Source of the DNA: Nereida sp. MMG025 | GTDB taxonomy: Bacteria > Pseudomonadota > Alphaproteobacteria > Rhodobacterales > Rhodobacteraceae | Length of the DNA: 64,000 nt | NCBI RefSeq assembly: GCF_021654165.1 | Contig: NZ_JAKFZN010000001.1 | Coordinates: 496,001-560,000 of the forward strand | Direction: 5' to 3' | Part shown: piece by piece, positions 20,381 through 30,591 of the stretch | Layout of the letters: each line of letters begins with the position of its first letter | Position numbering within the stretch: position 1 is the stretch's first letter | Notes under the pieces: model-generated | Told to the model about the DNA's origin: nothing | The model's database searches: none | The model's input: only the letters and a program-made list of their open reading frames with translations | Translations under genes and position numbers: made by a program

Positions 20381-22353
20381 TCTGCTGGCACTCCGCTGAC
20401 CTTGGGGGTCTGTGCCTTGCGCGCACCGCCAGCCACACGGATACGGCGGTCTGTGAGTGACAGGAAGCCACCGATCGCCATGATGATCGAGCCTGCCCAA
20501 ATCCAGTTTGCAAAGGGTTTGATATAGGTCCGCACGGCCCATCCACCGCCCTGTTGCGGATCACCGATCACCACATAGACATCGCGCAGGATGCCGTTTT
20601 TGATGGCCGCTTCGGTCGTTGGCATGCCCGCCACGGGGTAGATGCGTTTTTCAGGATAGAGATGTGCCACCTCGCGCCCGCCACGGTAGACGGCGATTTC
20701 GGCCATTGTGCTGAAATAATTCGGTCCGCGCACCTCTTCGACGGCAATCAGCTCAATCTGGTGGTTGCCCACCGTGTAGCGATCGCCTTCTTGGGCCACG
20801 CGAATATCTTCGATCTGCCATGCCATGATGCCGGCCACGCCGATTGTGGTGATGCCCATGCCTGCATGGGCGACCGCTTTGCCCCAATCCGCGCGGGGCA
20901 GCCCTTTGAGACGGGCAAACCGCGCACCACCTTTGCCTGTGCGGGTCCAGATTTCCCAAGCAGAGCCAAACACAAGCCACGCACCAAGCGCCATGCCAAT
21001 CGGACCCATCGCTGTTTTTTCCGATTGCACCGCATAGGCCAGCGCACCGATGGCGACAGAGAGGATCAGGATGGGGGTCAGCGACGCGCTGATGCGGCCC
21101 AATTTGGCACGTTTCCATGCCATGAGCGCACCAATCGGCATGATGATCGACAGCAGCACCATGAAGGGCGTGAAGGCCATGTTAAAGAAGGGGGGACCGA
21201 CGCTGAGCTTGCGATCAAAGAACATCTCGGCCACCAGCGGCCAGATGGTGCCGATGAACACCACGAAACACGAGACGGCCAGAAGCACATTGTTGGCCAC
21301 AAGTGCGGTTTCACGGCTGACGACAGAGAACACACCCTTGGCCTCCATGCGGTCGGCACGCAATGCGTAAAGCACCAAGGCGCCGCCCATAAAGACACCC
21401 GTAATCGCCAGCAGATAGACGCCGCGTTCGGGATCATTGGCAAAGGCGTGGACAGAGGTCAGAACGCCCGAACGCACGATGAACGCGCCGATGAGCGAGA
21501 AGCCAAAGGCAAGGATGGCCAGAAGGATGGTCCAGCTTTTCAGCGCCTCGCGCTTTTCGACAACGATGGCCGAATGAAGCAATGCCGCTGCGATCAGCCA
21601 AGGCATGAAGCTGGCGTTTTCGACAGGATCCCAGAACCAGAAGCCGCCCCAACCGAGCTCGTAATAGGCCCACCAAGAGCCAAGCGCGATGCCGATGGTC
21701 AGGAACACCCAAGCCGCCAAGGTCCACGGGCGCACCCAACGGCCCCATGCCGCATCAACGCGCCCTTCGATCAGCGCGGCAACGGCAAAGCTGAAGGACA
21801 TCGAAAGCCCCACGTAACCGAGGTAGAGGAAGGGGGGGTGGAACGCCAGACCGGGGTCTTGCAGCAGTGGGTTCAAATCCTGCCCGTCAAATGGCGGGAT
21901 TGCCAAGCGGACAAAGGGGTTTGAGGTGAAAATCAGGAAAGCAAAGAAGGCCACGGCAACCGAGGATTGCACCGCCAGAACACGGGCCTTCAAGGTGGGG
22001 GGCAACCCTTGGCCAAACCACGCGGCTATCGCGCCAAAGAGGGTCAGGATCAGGATCCACAGCAGCATCGAGCCTTCGTGATTGCCCCAGACGCCCGTGA
22101 TTTTATAGAGCATCGGTTTGGCCGTGTGACTGTTGAGCGTGACCAGTTGCAGCGAAAAGTCGGATACCACAAAGGCATATGTCAACGCGCCGAAACTGAG
22201 CAGTGTCAGCAAAAACTGAGCCGTCGCAGCAGGTTCGGCCGCGGCCATCCAGCTGTTCCAACCTTTGGTGGCGCCGACCATGGGCACGATCATCTGAAAG
22301 ATCGCCACAACAAAGGCGAGGATCAGGGCGAAATGTCCGAGTTCTGTAATCAT
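20377..22353 (-). CDS. ccmF: Cytochrome c heme lyase subunit CcmF
   Basis: Large polytopic membrane protein (658 residues, about 15 hydrophobic helices) that joins heme delivered by CcmE to apocytochrome c. The WWD-type heme-handling motif GWGGFWFWDPVENASFMPW is present, with the conserved FVRSGVLTSVHAF segment. Its stop overlaps the start of ccmH. Upstream, the usual neighbour ccmE is separated from it by a holin and an endolysin gene. Confidence 0.97.
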   Translation of the reverse strand: MITELGHFALILAFVVAIFQMIVPMVGATKGWNSWMAAAEPAATAQFLLTLLSFGALTYAFVVSDFSLQLVTLNSHTAKPMLYKITGVWGNHEGSMLLWILILTLFGAIAAWFGQGLPPTLKARVLAVQSSVAVAFFAFLIFTSNPFVRLAIPPFDGQDLNPLLQDPGLAFHPPFLYLGYVGLSMSFSFAVAALIEGRVDAAWGRWVRPWTLAAWVFLTIGIALGSWWAYYELGWGGFWFWDPVENASFMPWLIAAALLHSAIVVEKREALKSWTILLAILAFGFSLIGAFIVRSGVLTSVHAFANDPERGVYLLAITGVFMGGALVLYALRADRMEAKGVFSVVSRETALVANNVLLAVSCFVVFIGTIWPLVAEMFFDRKLSVGPPFFNMAFTPFMVLLSIIMPIGALMAWKRAKLGRISASLTPILILSVAIGALAYAVQSEKTAMGPIGMALGAWLVFGSAWEIWTRTGKGGARFARLKGLPRADWGKAVAHAGMGITTIGVAGIMAWQIEDIRVAQEGDRYTVGNHQIELIAVEEVRGPNYFSTMAEIAVYRGGREVAHLYPEKRIYPVAGMPTTEAAIKNGILRDVYVVIGDPQQGGGWAVRTYIKPFANWIWAGSIIMAIGGFLSLTDRRIRVAGGARKAQTPKVSGVPAE

Positions 22354-22434
22354 AATCTAGGTATAGTCCGTCAAAGGGGTGTCGCCAATGGGGTGCGACA
22401 CCTGTGCCTCTGACAATTCTGTCAGCTTGGAAAT

Positions 22435-22463
22435 GCCCCGTTGATCCAGAGAACCAACGGGGC
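22435..22463 (-). terminator. Hairpin downstream of the holin gene
   Basis: Inverted repeat GCCCCGTTG / CAACGGGGC (22435-22443 and 22455-22463) lies between the holin stop (22489) and ccmF start (22353). There is no clear T-run on the minus-strand transcript, so it may be a weak terminator or RNA-end stabiliser separating the lysis genes from ccmF. Confidence 0.55.
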
Positions 22464-22488
22464 GCGTCTTGCCTGTAGGGGTGCCTCT

Positions 22489-23070
22489 TTAGGGCTGCGC
22501 TGTGCTGGTTTTCCAGTCTGTCAGCGCGGGGTTATCCATGGGCGTATCGACGCCCAGGGAAAGCTTTGCATCGGTGCGGGTATCTGCGGCACCGATGCTG
22601 TCGGCGCGTATCTGGTCCAGCGCCGATATGTGCGCCGCCACCTGCGGTGCGCGGTTGGACGTTCGGACGATAGAGCGTTGAAATTGCTGGCTTTTGATTT
22701 GGTGACGCGCACCGAAATAAAAGCTGACAATCGCACCAAGCAACCACCACAGCGGCTCGGGCACAAGGGCAAGGCCCTGCATGCGCGCGGCAAACCACAA
22801 AGGGTCAACCATCGCCGCGATGAACAACGCAAGCGTGCCAAGTGCAAGTGCGGGACGCGGCAAACGGTTCACCCCGTCCATCACACGGTCAAAGCGGCTT
22901 TGGGACGGTGCGGCAAATTCGGCACCATATTGATCCATCGCCACCTGGCGCAGGTGGGCCGCGCGTGTGGCGGCGGCTTCACGGTTTTCGGTAAACACTT
23001 CTGCGGTGTCTTTGACCAGATTGCGGCCTTGGCCGAAGAGGGTTTGAACAGCGTTTGAAATCAGGCCCAT
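22489..23070 (-). CDS. Holin of gene-transfer-agent type (3TM family)
   Basis: A 193-residue protein with a polar N-terminus, hydrophobic segments at about residues 74-92 (LALGTLALFIAAMVDPLWF) and 104-120 (PLWWLLGAIVSFYFGA), and a polar C-tail. This matches the GTA holin family found beside an N-acetylmuramidase in Rhodobacterales; in R. capsulatus the homologous pair releases GTA particles by lysis. The start overlaps the last bases of the endolysin gene by 10 bp, so the two are coupled. No GTA structural genes are in the window. Confidence 0.8.
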   Translation of the reverse strand: MGLISNAVQTLFGQGRNLVKDTAEVFTENREAAATRAAHLRQVAMDQYGAEFAAPSQSRFDRVMDGVNRLPRPALALGTLALFIAAMVDPLWFAARMQGLALVPEPLWWLLGAIVSFYFGARHQIKSQQFQRSIVRTSNRAPQVAAHISALDQIRADSIGAADTRTDAKLSLGVDTPMDNPALTDWKTSTAQP

Positions 23071-23675
23071 TGTGCTGTCCTTTCCAGATGCTCGGTCGCG
23101 CTGAGGTGATAGCGCGGCGAGATGAATTCTTCGGCACGGATAATCCAGCCGCCTTTGCCACCGTCCCTGCGGCGGGCAAATTTGCGACTGGCCGGACGAC
23201 GATCGCCGATGGCGTAGTAGTAGTTGCGCCGCGCGATGCCATAGGCGTCCACGATATGTGCGGGCGCCAAAGCATAGGCTGCATGGGTCGCGCGGATGGT
23301 TTGCGGGCCAATGGCACCATCGACGACCACCTGTTGACCCATGCGGTTCAGCAGCCGCTGCAAAATGCGCACGGCATTGCTGCCCGCGTTGACCTGCATG
23401 TCAAAAACGGTGGCATGCAAGGCATCGGGCAGATCCGCGATGCGCGGTTTGTTGAAATAGTGGTCGATGAAAATCTCTATCGCTTGCGCGCGCGACAGGT
23501 GACGCACATCGCGGGTGGTCACGGCACCATCGCCGTCCAGATCCAGCCCGAGCTGGCGCATGGTATGAATGGTCACACCAAAGTTGGTGGCCCCACCCGG
23601 ATCATCGGGATCATTGACGAACCCGCCTTCGCGGTGAACGATTTGGGATGCGATTTGATAAACGCTGGTCTGCAT
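23061..23675 (-). CDS. Holin-associated N-acetylmuramidase (GH108-type endolysin)
   Basis: A 204-residue peptidoglycan hydrolase. The catalytic-Glu signature of glycoside hydrolase 108 is HREGGFVNDPDDPGGATNFG (Glu16), followed by the IDHYFNKPRI segment and a C-terminal peptidoglycan-binding-like region (VDGAIGPQTIRA). No signal peptide is present, consistent with holin-dependent release. It overlaps the holin gene. The pair lies between ccmE and ccmF, away from any phage head or tail genes, as known for GTA lysis genes in this family of bacteria. Confidence 0.88.
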   Translation of the reverse strand: MQTSVYQIASQIVHREGGFVNDPDDPGGATNFGVTIHTMRQLGLDLDGDGAVTTRDVRHLSRAQAIEIFIDHYFNKPRIADLPDALHATVFDMQVNAGSNAVRILQRLLNRMGQQVVVDGAIGPQTIRATHAAYALAPAHIVDAYGIARRNYYYAIGDRRPASRKFARRRDGGKGGWIIRAEEFISPRYHLSATEHLERTAQWA

Positions 23676-23767
23676 GTCTTGCCTCGTTTCTTGTTTGAAC
23701 GAGGATCAAGATGCCAAAGCGGGGTTAACAATCGTCAACACCTGCGCACGGTCGGGTTACTGAAGGG

Positions 23768-24220
23768 TTAAGTATCGTTTGCGTCAGGGTCGACATAGAC
23801 CCCCTGCTCTTTCAACGCGTCGATCACTTCGGCAGGCATGTAGGTTTCATCGTGGCGGGCCAGAATTTCTGTCGCCTTGAACTCGCCATCAATATAAGAA
23901 CCCGTGCCGACCATGCCTTCGCCTTCGCCAAACAGATCGGGCAAAACGCCTGTGTAGCTGACAGGGACAGAGGCGCCGCCATCGGTGACGCGGAAGGTGA
24001 TTGTGGCCCCTTCGCCGCGAATAAGCGTGCCTTCTTCGACCAGACCGCCGATGCGGAACACCTCGTTTGGTGCGGGCGGTGCCTCTACCACCTCGGACGG
24101 GGCGCGGAAGAATTGAAACGCGTCCTGGCTGGCATACCAGATCAACCCAAACGAGACGATCAACGCACCCGTGGCCAGTGCGATCACTTGGATGCGGCGT
24201 TGTTTCTTGAGGCTTTTCAT
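23768..24220 (-). CDS. ccmE: Cytochrome c-type heme chaperone CcmE
   Basis: Periplasmic heme chaperone of 150 residues with an N-terminal membrane anchor (IQVIALATGALIVSFGLIWYA) and an OB-fold domain. The covalent heme-binding His123 is in LARHDETYMP. The longer open frame starting at 24298 would run into argC, so I use the ATG at 24220 (MKSLKKQRR). It receives heme from CcmC and passes it to CcmF/CcmH, encoded 1.4 kb downstream after the lysis pair. Confidence 0.96.
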   Translation of the reverse strand: MKSLKKQRRIQVIALATGALIVSFGLIWYASQDAFQFFRAPSEVVEAPPAPNEVFRIGGLVEEGTLIRGEGATITFRVTDGGASVPVSYTGVLPDLFGEGEGMVGTGSYIDGEFKATEILARHDETYMPAEVIDALKEQGVYVDPDANDT

Positions 24221-24251
24221 TGGCAGTCCATCCTTTTGGAAGGGGCGAAAG

Positions 24252-25280
24252 CTAGGGGTAAACGGGGGCCAAAAGTAGGCCTGCCGTCTCTTCTTCACCT
24301 AACATCAGGTTTGCGTTCTGCAAGGCTTGGCCGCTGCTACCTTTTGTCAGATTATCAAGGGCCGCCACGACGATTGTGCGCCCTTCTTTGCGGTCGGCGA
24401 CAACACCGATATGGCAGAAGTTGGAGCCGCGGACGTGTTTGACCTGTGGCACCTCGCCCATGGGCAGCACGTCGATGAAGGTTTCGGGTTCATAGGCGTC
24501 GCGTAGCGCGCCATAGACCTGATCGGCCTGGCCCGACACATAGACGGTCGCCAGAATGCCGCGGTTGAAGGGCGCCAGATGGGGGGTGAATTGCACTTCC
24601 ACGGGCGTGCCTGCGATGGCGGAAAACTCTTGATCAAATTCGGCCAGATGGCGGTGAACGCCGCCCACGCCGTAGGCGGCCGCATTTTCCGACAATTCGG
24701 CATGCAGCAGATTTTCCTTGAGCGCGCGGCCTGCCCCACTGACACCGACCTTCATGTCGATGACAATGTCGTCCAGATCAATCACCCCTGCCGCAATCAA
24801 GGGACGCAGCGCAAACTGCCCAGTCGCGGCGTTGCAGCCAGTTCCCGCCACAAGGCGTGCGCTTTCGATTTCGTCGCGGTAGAATTCGGTCAGACCGTAA
24901 ACCGCCTGCGCCTGCAGATCGAGCGCGGCATGGGGTTTGCCATACCATTTCTCATAGACATCAGGATCACGCAGACGGAAATCCGCGCTGAGGTCCACAA
25001 CCTTGATATCGGCAGGCAATTCACGGATCACCGCCTGCGATGTGGCGTGGGGCAGCGCACAGAACACAAGGTTGGCGCGGTTGAAATCAATCTCTTCGAT
25101 GCGCTGCAATCTTGGCAGCTGCATATGGCGCAGATGCGGAAAGACGGCAGCCATTTCCATACCTGCCTTGCGGTCGGCCGAAAGGCCCACAATTTCCATG
25201 CTTGGATGGGTCGCAATCAGGCGCACAAGTTCCGCGCCTGTGTAGCCTGAGGCCCCCAGAATAATGACGTTATGGTGCAT
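24252..25280 (-). CDS. argC: N-acetyl-gamma-glutamyl-phosphate reductase
   Basis: Third step of arginine synthesis, NADPH-dependent reduction of N-acetylglutamyl phosphate. The 342-residue protein has the [10 protein letters not shown] nucleotide-binding loop at residues 9-18, the catalytic Cys149 in [10 protein letters not shown], and HTxE-type features further on. It is the long (type I) form. It lies 31 bp upstream of ccmE, the conserved Rhodobacterales neighbour. Confidence 0.96.
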   Translation of the reverse strand: MHHNVIILGASGYTGAELVRLIATHPSMEIVGLSADRKAGMEMAAVFPHLRHMQLPRLQRIEEIDFNRANLVFCALPHATSQAVIRELPADIKVVDLSADFRLRDPDVYEKWYGKPHAALDLQAQAVYGLTEFYRDEIESARLVAGTGCNAATGQFALRPLIAAGVIDLDDIVIDMKVGVSGAGRALKENLLHAELSENAAAYGVGGVHRHLAEFDQEFSAIAGTPVEVQFTPHLAPFNRGILATVYVSGQADQVYGALRDAYEPETFIDVLPMGEVPQVKHVRGSNFCHIGVVADRKEGRTIVVAALDNLTKGSSGQALQNANLMLGEEETAGLLLAPVYP

Positions 25281-25336
25281 CGTGTCTTCCCGTTTTGGCT
25301 GTGAGCCGCTTAAGGCAAAAAGCCTGTCAGATCAAT

Positions 25337-26149
25337 CTAAAGCGCATCGAAACTGATCTGACGTCGCAAGAACTGGGTGGCGTGGTTTGACACGGTTTTG
25401 GGATCCCCTGTCGTCAGGAACTGATTGGTTTTGCCGCTGCCGATCATATCGGGGCGACGCGCCAGATAATCGGCAAGGCTTTCGGCCACCAGATTGGGCT
25501 GGCTGAACACTTTGACGCCTTCGCCCAGGGCATCGGCAAAGATATGTTCCATCAGCGGATAATGCGTGCAGCCCAAAACGGCCGCGTCAGGATCTGGCAT
25601 CTTGCGTTTAAGCGCATCCACATGGCTGCGCACAAGGGCTTCGGCCAGGATCAGATCGCCGTCCTCTATCGCGTCGACGACACCGCCGCAGGCCTGCGCC
25701 TCAACATCGACGCCAACGGCGCGAAACGCCAATTCACGTTGAAAGGCACGGCTGCGCACTGTCGCGGGGGTTGCAAAAAGGGCCACATGTTTGGTCTGCA
25801 CCTCGCGCGGGGGAGAATTGTCGCCCCATTCGCGTTCGGTCAGCGCCTCGATCAGCGGGACAAATACACCAAGAACGCGCTTGCCGTCTGGCACGCCTGC
25901 TTCTTGCATGCGGCGCAGTGCGGCGGCCGAGGCGGTGTTGCAAGCCAGAATGACCAGATCACACCCACGGCCCCAAAGCTCGTGCACGGCTTTGGAGGTC
26001 AGATCACAGACATCATCTGCATCGCGCACGCCGTAGGGTGCATGTGCATTGTCGCCCAGATAGACAAACGGCACATCAGGCAAACGTTTGGTCACAGCGT
26101 CCAACACTGTCAGCCCGCCAAGGCCGCTGTCAAAAATTCCCACTGCCAT
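25337..26149 (-). CDS. murI: Glutamate racemase
   Basis: Supplies D-glutamate for peptidoglycan. The 270-residue protein has the two catalytic cysteines: Cys70 in ILACNTASA and Cys194 in LGCTHYPL. The N-terminal [13 protein letters not shown] is also typical. Its ATG shares one base with the stop of the upstream acyltransferase (TGATG), so the two genes are coupled. Confidence 0.96.
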   Translation of the reverse strand: MAVGIFDSGLGGLTVLDAVTKRLPDVPFVYLGDNAHAPYGVRDADDVCDLTSKAVHELWGRGCDLVILACNTASAAALRRMQEAGVPDGKRVLGVFVPLIEALTEREWGDNSPPREVQTKHVALFATPATVRSRAFQRELAFRAVGVDVEAQACGGVVDAIEDGDLILAEALVRSHVDALKRKMPDPDAAVLGCTHYPLMEHIFADALGEGVKVFSQPNLVAESLADYLARRPDMIGSGKTNQFLTTGDPKTVSNHATQFLRRQISFDAL

Positions 26150-27066
26150 CAGTATACCCGTTTCTCGATGCGTTGTTCTTGTGTTTTGTGCTGGTCTTCG
26201 AACTCAAAGCCAAGCTCTTTCTGCCCCATCGGATCGGGGGAAAGCGCATAGGTTTGTTCGCGTAAATACGCCATCATTGCCTTGGGGTCTTTGGAACGTG
26301 CGGCAATCTCGCCGTGTGGCAGCGCGGTGCCGATGCGCAGGCGCACGGGTTCATCCACGCGGCGTTTGAATTCATTGATCAACAGCGCCATGCGCAGCGT
26401 TGTGTGCAGATGGCTGGCCAGTTGGAACAAACGGCTGTTGGCCCCTTCGAAATAGACAGGCACCACCGTTGCCCCTGATTTGCCGATCATCTTGGCGGTG
26501 AAGCTGCGCCAGCTTGGATCCAGCGCACGCCCGAACGGTTTGGCGGCTGTGCTGACCGTGCCGCCCGGAAAGACGCCGATGGCACCACCCTGCCCCAGAT
26601 AATCAAGGCAGGTTTTGCGGGTCTCAAGGTTCTGGCGCATCGCGTCTTTGGTTTGGTCAAAGCTGATGGGCAGGATGATACGCTGGATATCCTCGGCCTT
26701 GTTAAAAACCGAATTCGCCAGAATGCGGAAATCACCGCGCACCGTTGACAGGATATACCCCATAATCAGCCCGTCCAGAATGCCGTAGGGATGATTGGCC
26801 ACCAACACCAGCGGTCCCGTTTTGGGGATATTGTCCAGACTGCCGCCCACCACATCAAGGGTCAGGCCGTAGCGTTCGACCATGACCTTCCAGAAGTCCT
26901 GCCCTTGGGCCACGGCCTCTTCATAGCCTTTGACGCGTTTGATCAGGCCGATCCGCCCCGTGACATTTTCAGTCACGCGCACCAAAGCCCGTCCTGGGCG
27001 CGACGACGCAGAGTGGGCATAAGTGATCTCGCGGGCGACTTGGCGATCCTGCGCACGGTTTGGCAT
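26149..27066 (-). CDS. Lysophospholipid (PlsC-like) acyltransferase
   Basis: A 305-residue cytoplasmic or peripheral acyltransferase. The acceptor motif [12 protein letters not shown] has His and Asp separated by five residues, as in the hemolysin/ornithine-lipid-related branch of the LPLAT family rather than the canonical H-x4-D. FPGGTVS and the [11 protein letters not shown] segment are the further family blocks. Probable role: acylating lysophospholipids or lyso-ornithine lipids. The exact acceptor is not determinable. It is followed directly by murI with a one-base overlap. Confidence 0.82.
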   Translation of the reverse strand: MPNRAQDRQVAREITYAHSASSRPGRALVRVTENVTGRIGLIKRVKGYEEAVAQGQDFWKVMVERYGLTLDVVGGSLDNIPKTGPLVLVANHPYGILDGLIMGYILSTVRGDFRILANSVFNKAEDIQRIILPISFDQTKDAMRQNLETRKTCLDYLGQGGAIGVFPGGTVSTAAKPFGRALDPSWRSFTAKMIGKSGATVVPVYFEGANSRLFQLASHLHTTLRMALLINEFKRRVDEPVRLRIGTALPHGEIAARSKDPKAMMAYLREQTYALSPDPMGQKELGFEFEDQHKTQEQRIEKRVY

Positions 27067-27154
27067 GGCTGTGATACCTTTGACGAACGTTTGCGCAGTT
27101 TAGCACAGCATCCGCCGCATACCAGTGACAGAACGGTGTCCTGCGACCAAAAGG

Positions 27155-30100
27155 TTATTCAGCGGCTTGTGCCGCTATGGCGGGATCGCTTGCAATCACC
27201 TCTTTGATTTCGGCGCGGCGCTTTGCAGCGGCTTTTGCATTCGCCTCTTTCACAGGGCCAAAGCCGCGGATTTGCAGGGGCAATTCAGCCAAGGCAATGA
27301 CCGCATCAGGCTGTTGGTCAAACCGATCATGGGCAGCAATCATATCGCGCTCATATTCCTTGATCAGCGCGCGTTCCATACGCCGTTCGGCGGTGTAGCC
27401 AAAGGGGTCAAACGGGGTGCCGCGCAGACGTTTGAACCGCGCCAACAGCGGGAAGGCTTTGGCAACCCACGGGCCAAAGGCGCGTTTTTTGGGCCGCCCA
27501 TCGGGGCCTGTGCCAGACAGCATGGGTGGTGCAAGGTGATACTCAAACGCAAGATCGCCTTCGAATTCCTTGGCCGCCTTTTCCTGTGTGGTTTGCAAAA
27601 GGCGGGCAACCTCGTATTCATCTTTATAAGCCAGCAATTTGTGATAGCCCCGCGCAACCGCGTCTTTCAGCTTGGGATCGGTGAACTGATCCACGAATTT
27701 GCGGTAGCGTTTGGCTAGACGCTTGCCTTGATACTGCGTCAGATGATCTGCGCAGAAGTCTATTTTTTCCTTTAAGGACTTAGGCTTATTGATCACTTTT
27801 GAAGCTGTTAATTTGCTGGCTGCGTCAGGATCAACAACCGCCCAACGCCCCAGATCGAAGGCGCGCAAGTTGGCGTCTACTGCCGCGCCATTCAGGGTGA
27901 TCGCGCGTTTTAGCGCCTCTTGGGACAACGGGATCAGCCCTTGCTGCCACGCCGCACCAAAGACAATCATGTTGCTAAAGATCGCATCCCCCAAAAGGGT
28001 GCGGGCCAGTTCCGAGGCGTCGAACATCGAAAGATGCCCGCCAAGCCGCGCCTCCAGCTGAACAGACAGGCGATCTGTGGGGATCGTAAATTCGGTGTCG
28101 CGTGTGAAATCGCCTGTGATAATCTCGTGGCTGTTGATAACAGCGCCCGTGCGGTCGCGGCTGGTCAGCGCAAGCGTCTTGGCCCCTGCACTGACAACCA
28201 AATCCCCGCCGATCAGCGCGTCACATTCGCCGGTGGCCACGCGTATCGCACTGATATCACTTGGTTTGTTGGCCAGACGGCAGTGAATATGCACAGCGCC
28301 GCCCTTTTGGGCCAGCCCTGCCATCTCCATCATCGCGGCCCCCTTGCCATCCAAATGGGCCGCCATCGACAAAACCGCACCGAGGGTCACAACGCCCGTG
28401 CCGCCGACACCTGTGATCACAACGTTATGGGTTCCTGTGATCACAGGCAGATTTGGGTCTGGCAAATCAGGCAATTCCACCTGCGCGGTCGCGGCTTTGC
28501 GTGGTTTTGCGCCCTTTACGGTCACAAAGGAGGGGCAAAAGCCGTTAACGCAGGAAAAATCCTTGTTGCACGAGGATTGATCAATCGCACGCTTGCGGCC
28601 CAATTCGGTTTCCACCGGCACAAGGCTGACGCAGTTGGATTGCACGCCGCAGTCGCCGCAGCCTTCGCAGACATCCGTATTGATGAAGATGCGTTGATCG
28701 GGGTCGGGAAACAGCCCACGTTTGCGGCGGCGGCGTTTTTCAGCGGCGCAGGTTTGCACGTAAACAATGACGGATACGCCATTGATCTTGCTGTATTTAT
28801 CCTGAAGGCGCATCAGTTCGGACCGCTCATGCACATCAAGGCCCGAAGGAAAGACCGACAGGTCCAATTCTTCTTTGGGATCATGCACAAGGGCCACGTG
28901 TTTGACACCCATCGCCAGCACTTCGCGGCAAATCTGATCCGCACTCAGCCCCCCATCGTTGCCCTGCCCGCCGGTCATGGCCACGGCATCGTTATAGAGG
29001 ATTTTATAGGTGATATTTGTATCGTTCAGCAGGGCTGCGCGAATGGCCTGCACGCCCGAATGATTGTAGGTGCCGTCACCAAGGTTCTGAAAGATGTGAT
29101 CCCGCGTTGAAAACGGGGCCTCGCCAATCCAGTTCGCGCCTTCGCCGCCCATCTGCGTAAAGCCCGTGGTTTCACGGTCCATCCATTGCACCATGTAGTG
29201 ACAGCCGATGCCTGCATAGGCGCGACTGCCGTCTGGCACTTTGGTCGAGGAGTTATGCGGACAGCCCGAACAGAAGTATGGGACACGGGTTGCAATCTCT
29301 TCGGCATTATCGGCTTTTCTTGCATTTTCAATGCGTTGAAAGCCGCTCTTGATGTCATCTGTTTCGCGCCCTTCGGCTATCAGAATGCGGCCCAGTTTCT
29401 CGGCAATCTCTACGGGGTCCAGCGCACCTTTGGCCGAAAAAAGCTCTTCGCCGTTCATGGTGCCACCATAGATGCGGCGGCCCTGACGGTTGTTAAAGAT
29501 GTATTCCTTGGCCTGCACCTCGATCAGCTTGCGTTTTTCCTCGACGATGACGATCAGATCCAGACCATCCGCCCAGTCCAGAAACCCTTTGCGGTCCAGC
29601 GGCCATGTCATGCCGATCTTATAGGTGGTGATCCCGAGTGCTTCGGCCTTGTCGGCATCAAGCCCCAGAAGCTGCAGCGCATGAACGGTATCGAGCCAGT
29701 TTTTGCCCGCCGCCGCAAACCCGATCTTGGCCCCCGCCTTGCCCCATATCCGCTTGTCGATCTGATTGGCATGACCAAAGGCTTCTGCCGCATGACGCTT
29801 GAAATCCATCATGCGGGCTTCTTGATCTTGTGGGGTATCGACCAGGCGAATGTTCAGCCCGCCCTTGGGCATCTCGAAGTGCGGCGTCACAAAGGACAAA
29901 CGATGCGGATCACCGTTGACGACGGCTGTGGCCTCGACGGTGTCTTTCATACATTTCAATCCCGCCCAGACGCCCGCATAGCGCCCCATCGCCCACCCAA
30001 ACAGGCCGTAATCCATGATTTCCTGCACACCTGCAGGCGACAATACGGGCATAAAGCTGTCCACCATTGTCCATTCGGACTGGTGCAACGTTGTGCTGCT

Positions 30101-30553
30101 TTCGCCAGTGTGATCATCGCCCATCGCCACCAGAACGCCGCCATGCGGGGACGTGCCTGCCATATTGGCGTGGCGCAACACATCGCCAGACCGGTCAACG
30201 CCCGGCCCCTTGCCGTACCACAGACCGTAAACGCCATCGTATTTGCCCTCGCCGCGCAATTCCGCCTGCTGGCTACCCCACAGCGCGGTTGCGGCCAGAT
30301 CCTCGTTCAGACCGGGATGGAAGGTGACATCGGCAGCGCCCAGTTCTTTTTGGGCGCGCGCCATTTGCAGATCAACCGCCCCAAGCGGCGAGCCGCGATA
30401 GCCCGTTACATAGCCCGCGGTGTTCAGGCCGGCGGCCGTGTCCCGCGCCTTTTGCATCAACATCAGACGGACCAGAGCCTGCGTGCCGTTCAAAAGAACT
30501 GTGTCTTTTGTCAGATCAAACCGATCCGACAGCTTTACATCTTGCATGGTCAT
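27155..30553 (-). CDS. Indolepyruvate:ferredoxin oxidoreductase family protein (fused alpha and gamma domains)
   Basis: A 1132-residue 2-oxoacid:ferredoxin oxidoreductase. N-terminal pyruvate/flavodoxin-oxidoreductase-like domain (GYRGSPLGAVD), central TPP-binding domain (around GDGTYNHSGV and MTGGQGNDGGLS), cysteine clusters CSGCPHN and CEGCGDCGVQSNC for iron-sulfur centres, then the gamma domain (GVGGTGVVTLGAVL) and a C-terminal helical extension. It decarboxylates aryl- or branched-chain 2-oxoacids to acyl-CoA, passing electrons to ferredoxin. The start at 30553 has GGGGAGG six bases upstream. A LysR gene is divergent, with a palindromic operator in between. Confidence 0.9.
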   Translation of the reverse strand: MTMQDVKLSDRFDLTKDTVLLNGTQALVRLMLMQKARDTAAGLNTAGYVTGYRGSPLGAVDLQMARAQKELGAADVTFHPGLNEDLAATALWGSQQAELRGEGKYDGVYGLWYGKGPGVDRSGDVLRHANMAGTSPHGGVLVAMGDDHTGESSTTLHQSEWTMVDSFMPVLSPAGVQEIMDYGLFGWAMGRYAGVWAGLKCMKDTVEATAVVNGDPHRLSFVTPHFEMPKGGLNIRLVDTPQDQEARMMDFKRHAAEAFGHANQIDKRIWGKAGAKIGFAAAGKNWLDTVHALQLLGLDADKAEALGITTYKIGMTWPLDRKGFLDWADGLDLIVIVEEKRKLIEVQAKEYIFNNRQGRRIYGGTMNGEELFSAKGALDPVEIAEKLGRILIAEGRETDDIKSGFQRIENARKADNAEEIATRVPYFCSGCPHNSSTKVPDGSRAYAGIGCHYMVQWMDRETTGFTQMGGEGANWIGEAPFSTRDHIFQNLGDGTYNHSGVQAIRAALLNDTNITYKILYNDAVAMTGGQGNDGGLSADQICREVLAMGVKHVALVHDPKEELDLSVFPSGLDVHERSELMRLQDKYSKINGVSVIVYVQTCAAEKRRRRKRGLFPDPDQRIFINTDVCEGCGDCGVQSNCVSLVPVETELGRKRAIDQSSCNKDFSCVNGFCPSFVTVKGAKPRKAATAQVELPDLPDPNLPVITGTHNVVITGVGGTGVVTLGAVLSMAAHLDGKGAAMMEMAGLAQKGGAVHIHCRLANKPSDISAIRVATGECDALIGGDLVVSAGAKTLALTSRDRTGAVINSHEIITGDFTRDTEFTIPTDRLSVQLEARLGGHLSMFDASELARTLLGDAIFSNMIVFGAAWQQGLIPLSQEALKRAITLNGAAVDANLRAFDLGRWAVVDPDAASKLTASKVINKPKSLKEKIDFCADHLTQYQGKRLAKRYRKFVDQFTDPKLKDAVARGYHKLLAYKDEYEVARLLQTTQEKAAKEFEGDLAFEYHLAPPMLSGTGPDGRPKKRAFGPWVAKAFPLLARFKRLRGTPFDPFGYTAERRMERALIKEYERDMIAAHDRFDQQPDAVIALAELPLQIRGFGPVKEANAKAAAKRRAEIKEVIASDPAIAAQAAE

Positions 30554-30591
30554 TGCGCACCTCCCCTACGAAACGATCATTTTCCCAACGT

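Noticed and set aside
19913-20542. Longer CcmH with a 54-residue N-terminal extension
   Set aside because: The extension lies inside the ccmF 3' end; the signal peptide directly follows the internal ATG at 20380.
20554-21924. 456-codon plus-strand frame opposite ccmF
   Set aside because: It is antisense to a highly conserved gene, His/Arg/Gly-rich without domains; a by-product of high GC.
22489-23675. Holin and endolysin as part of a prophage
   Set aside because: No integrase, capsid, tail, repressor or att-like repeats nearby; flanking genes are core ccm genes, so the GTA explanation is better.
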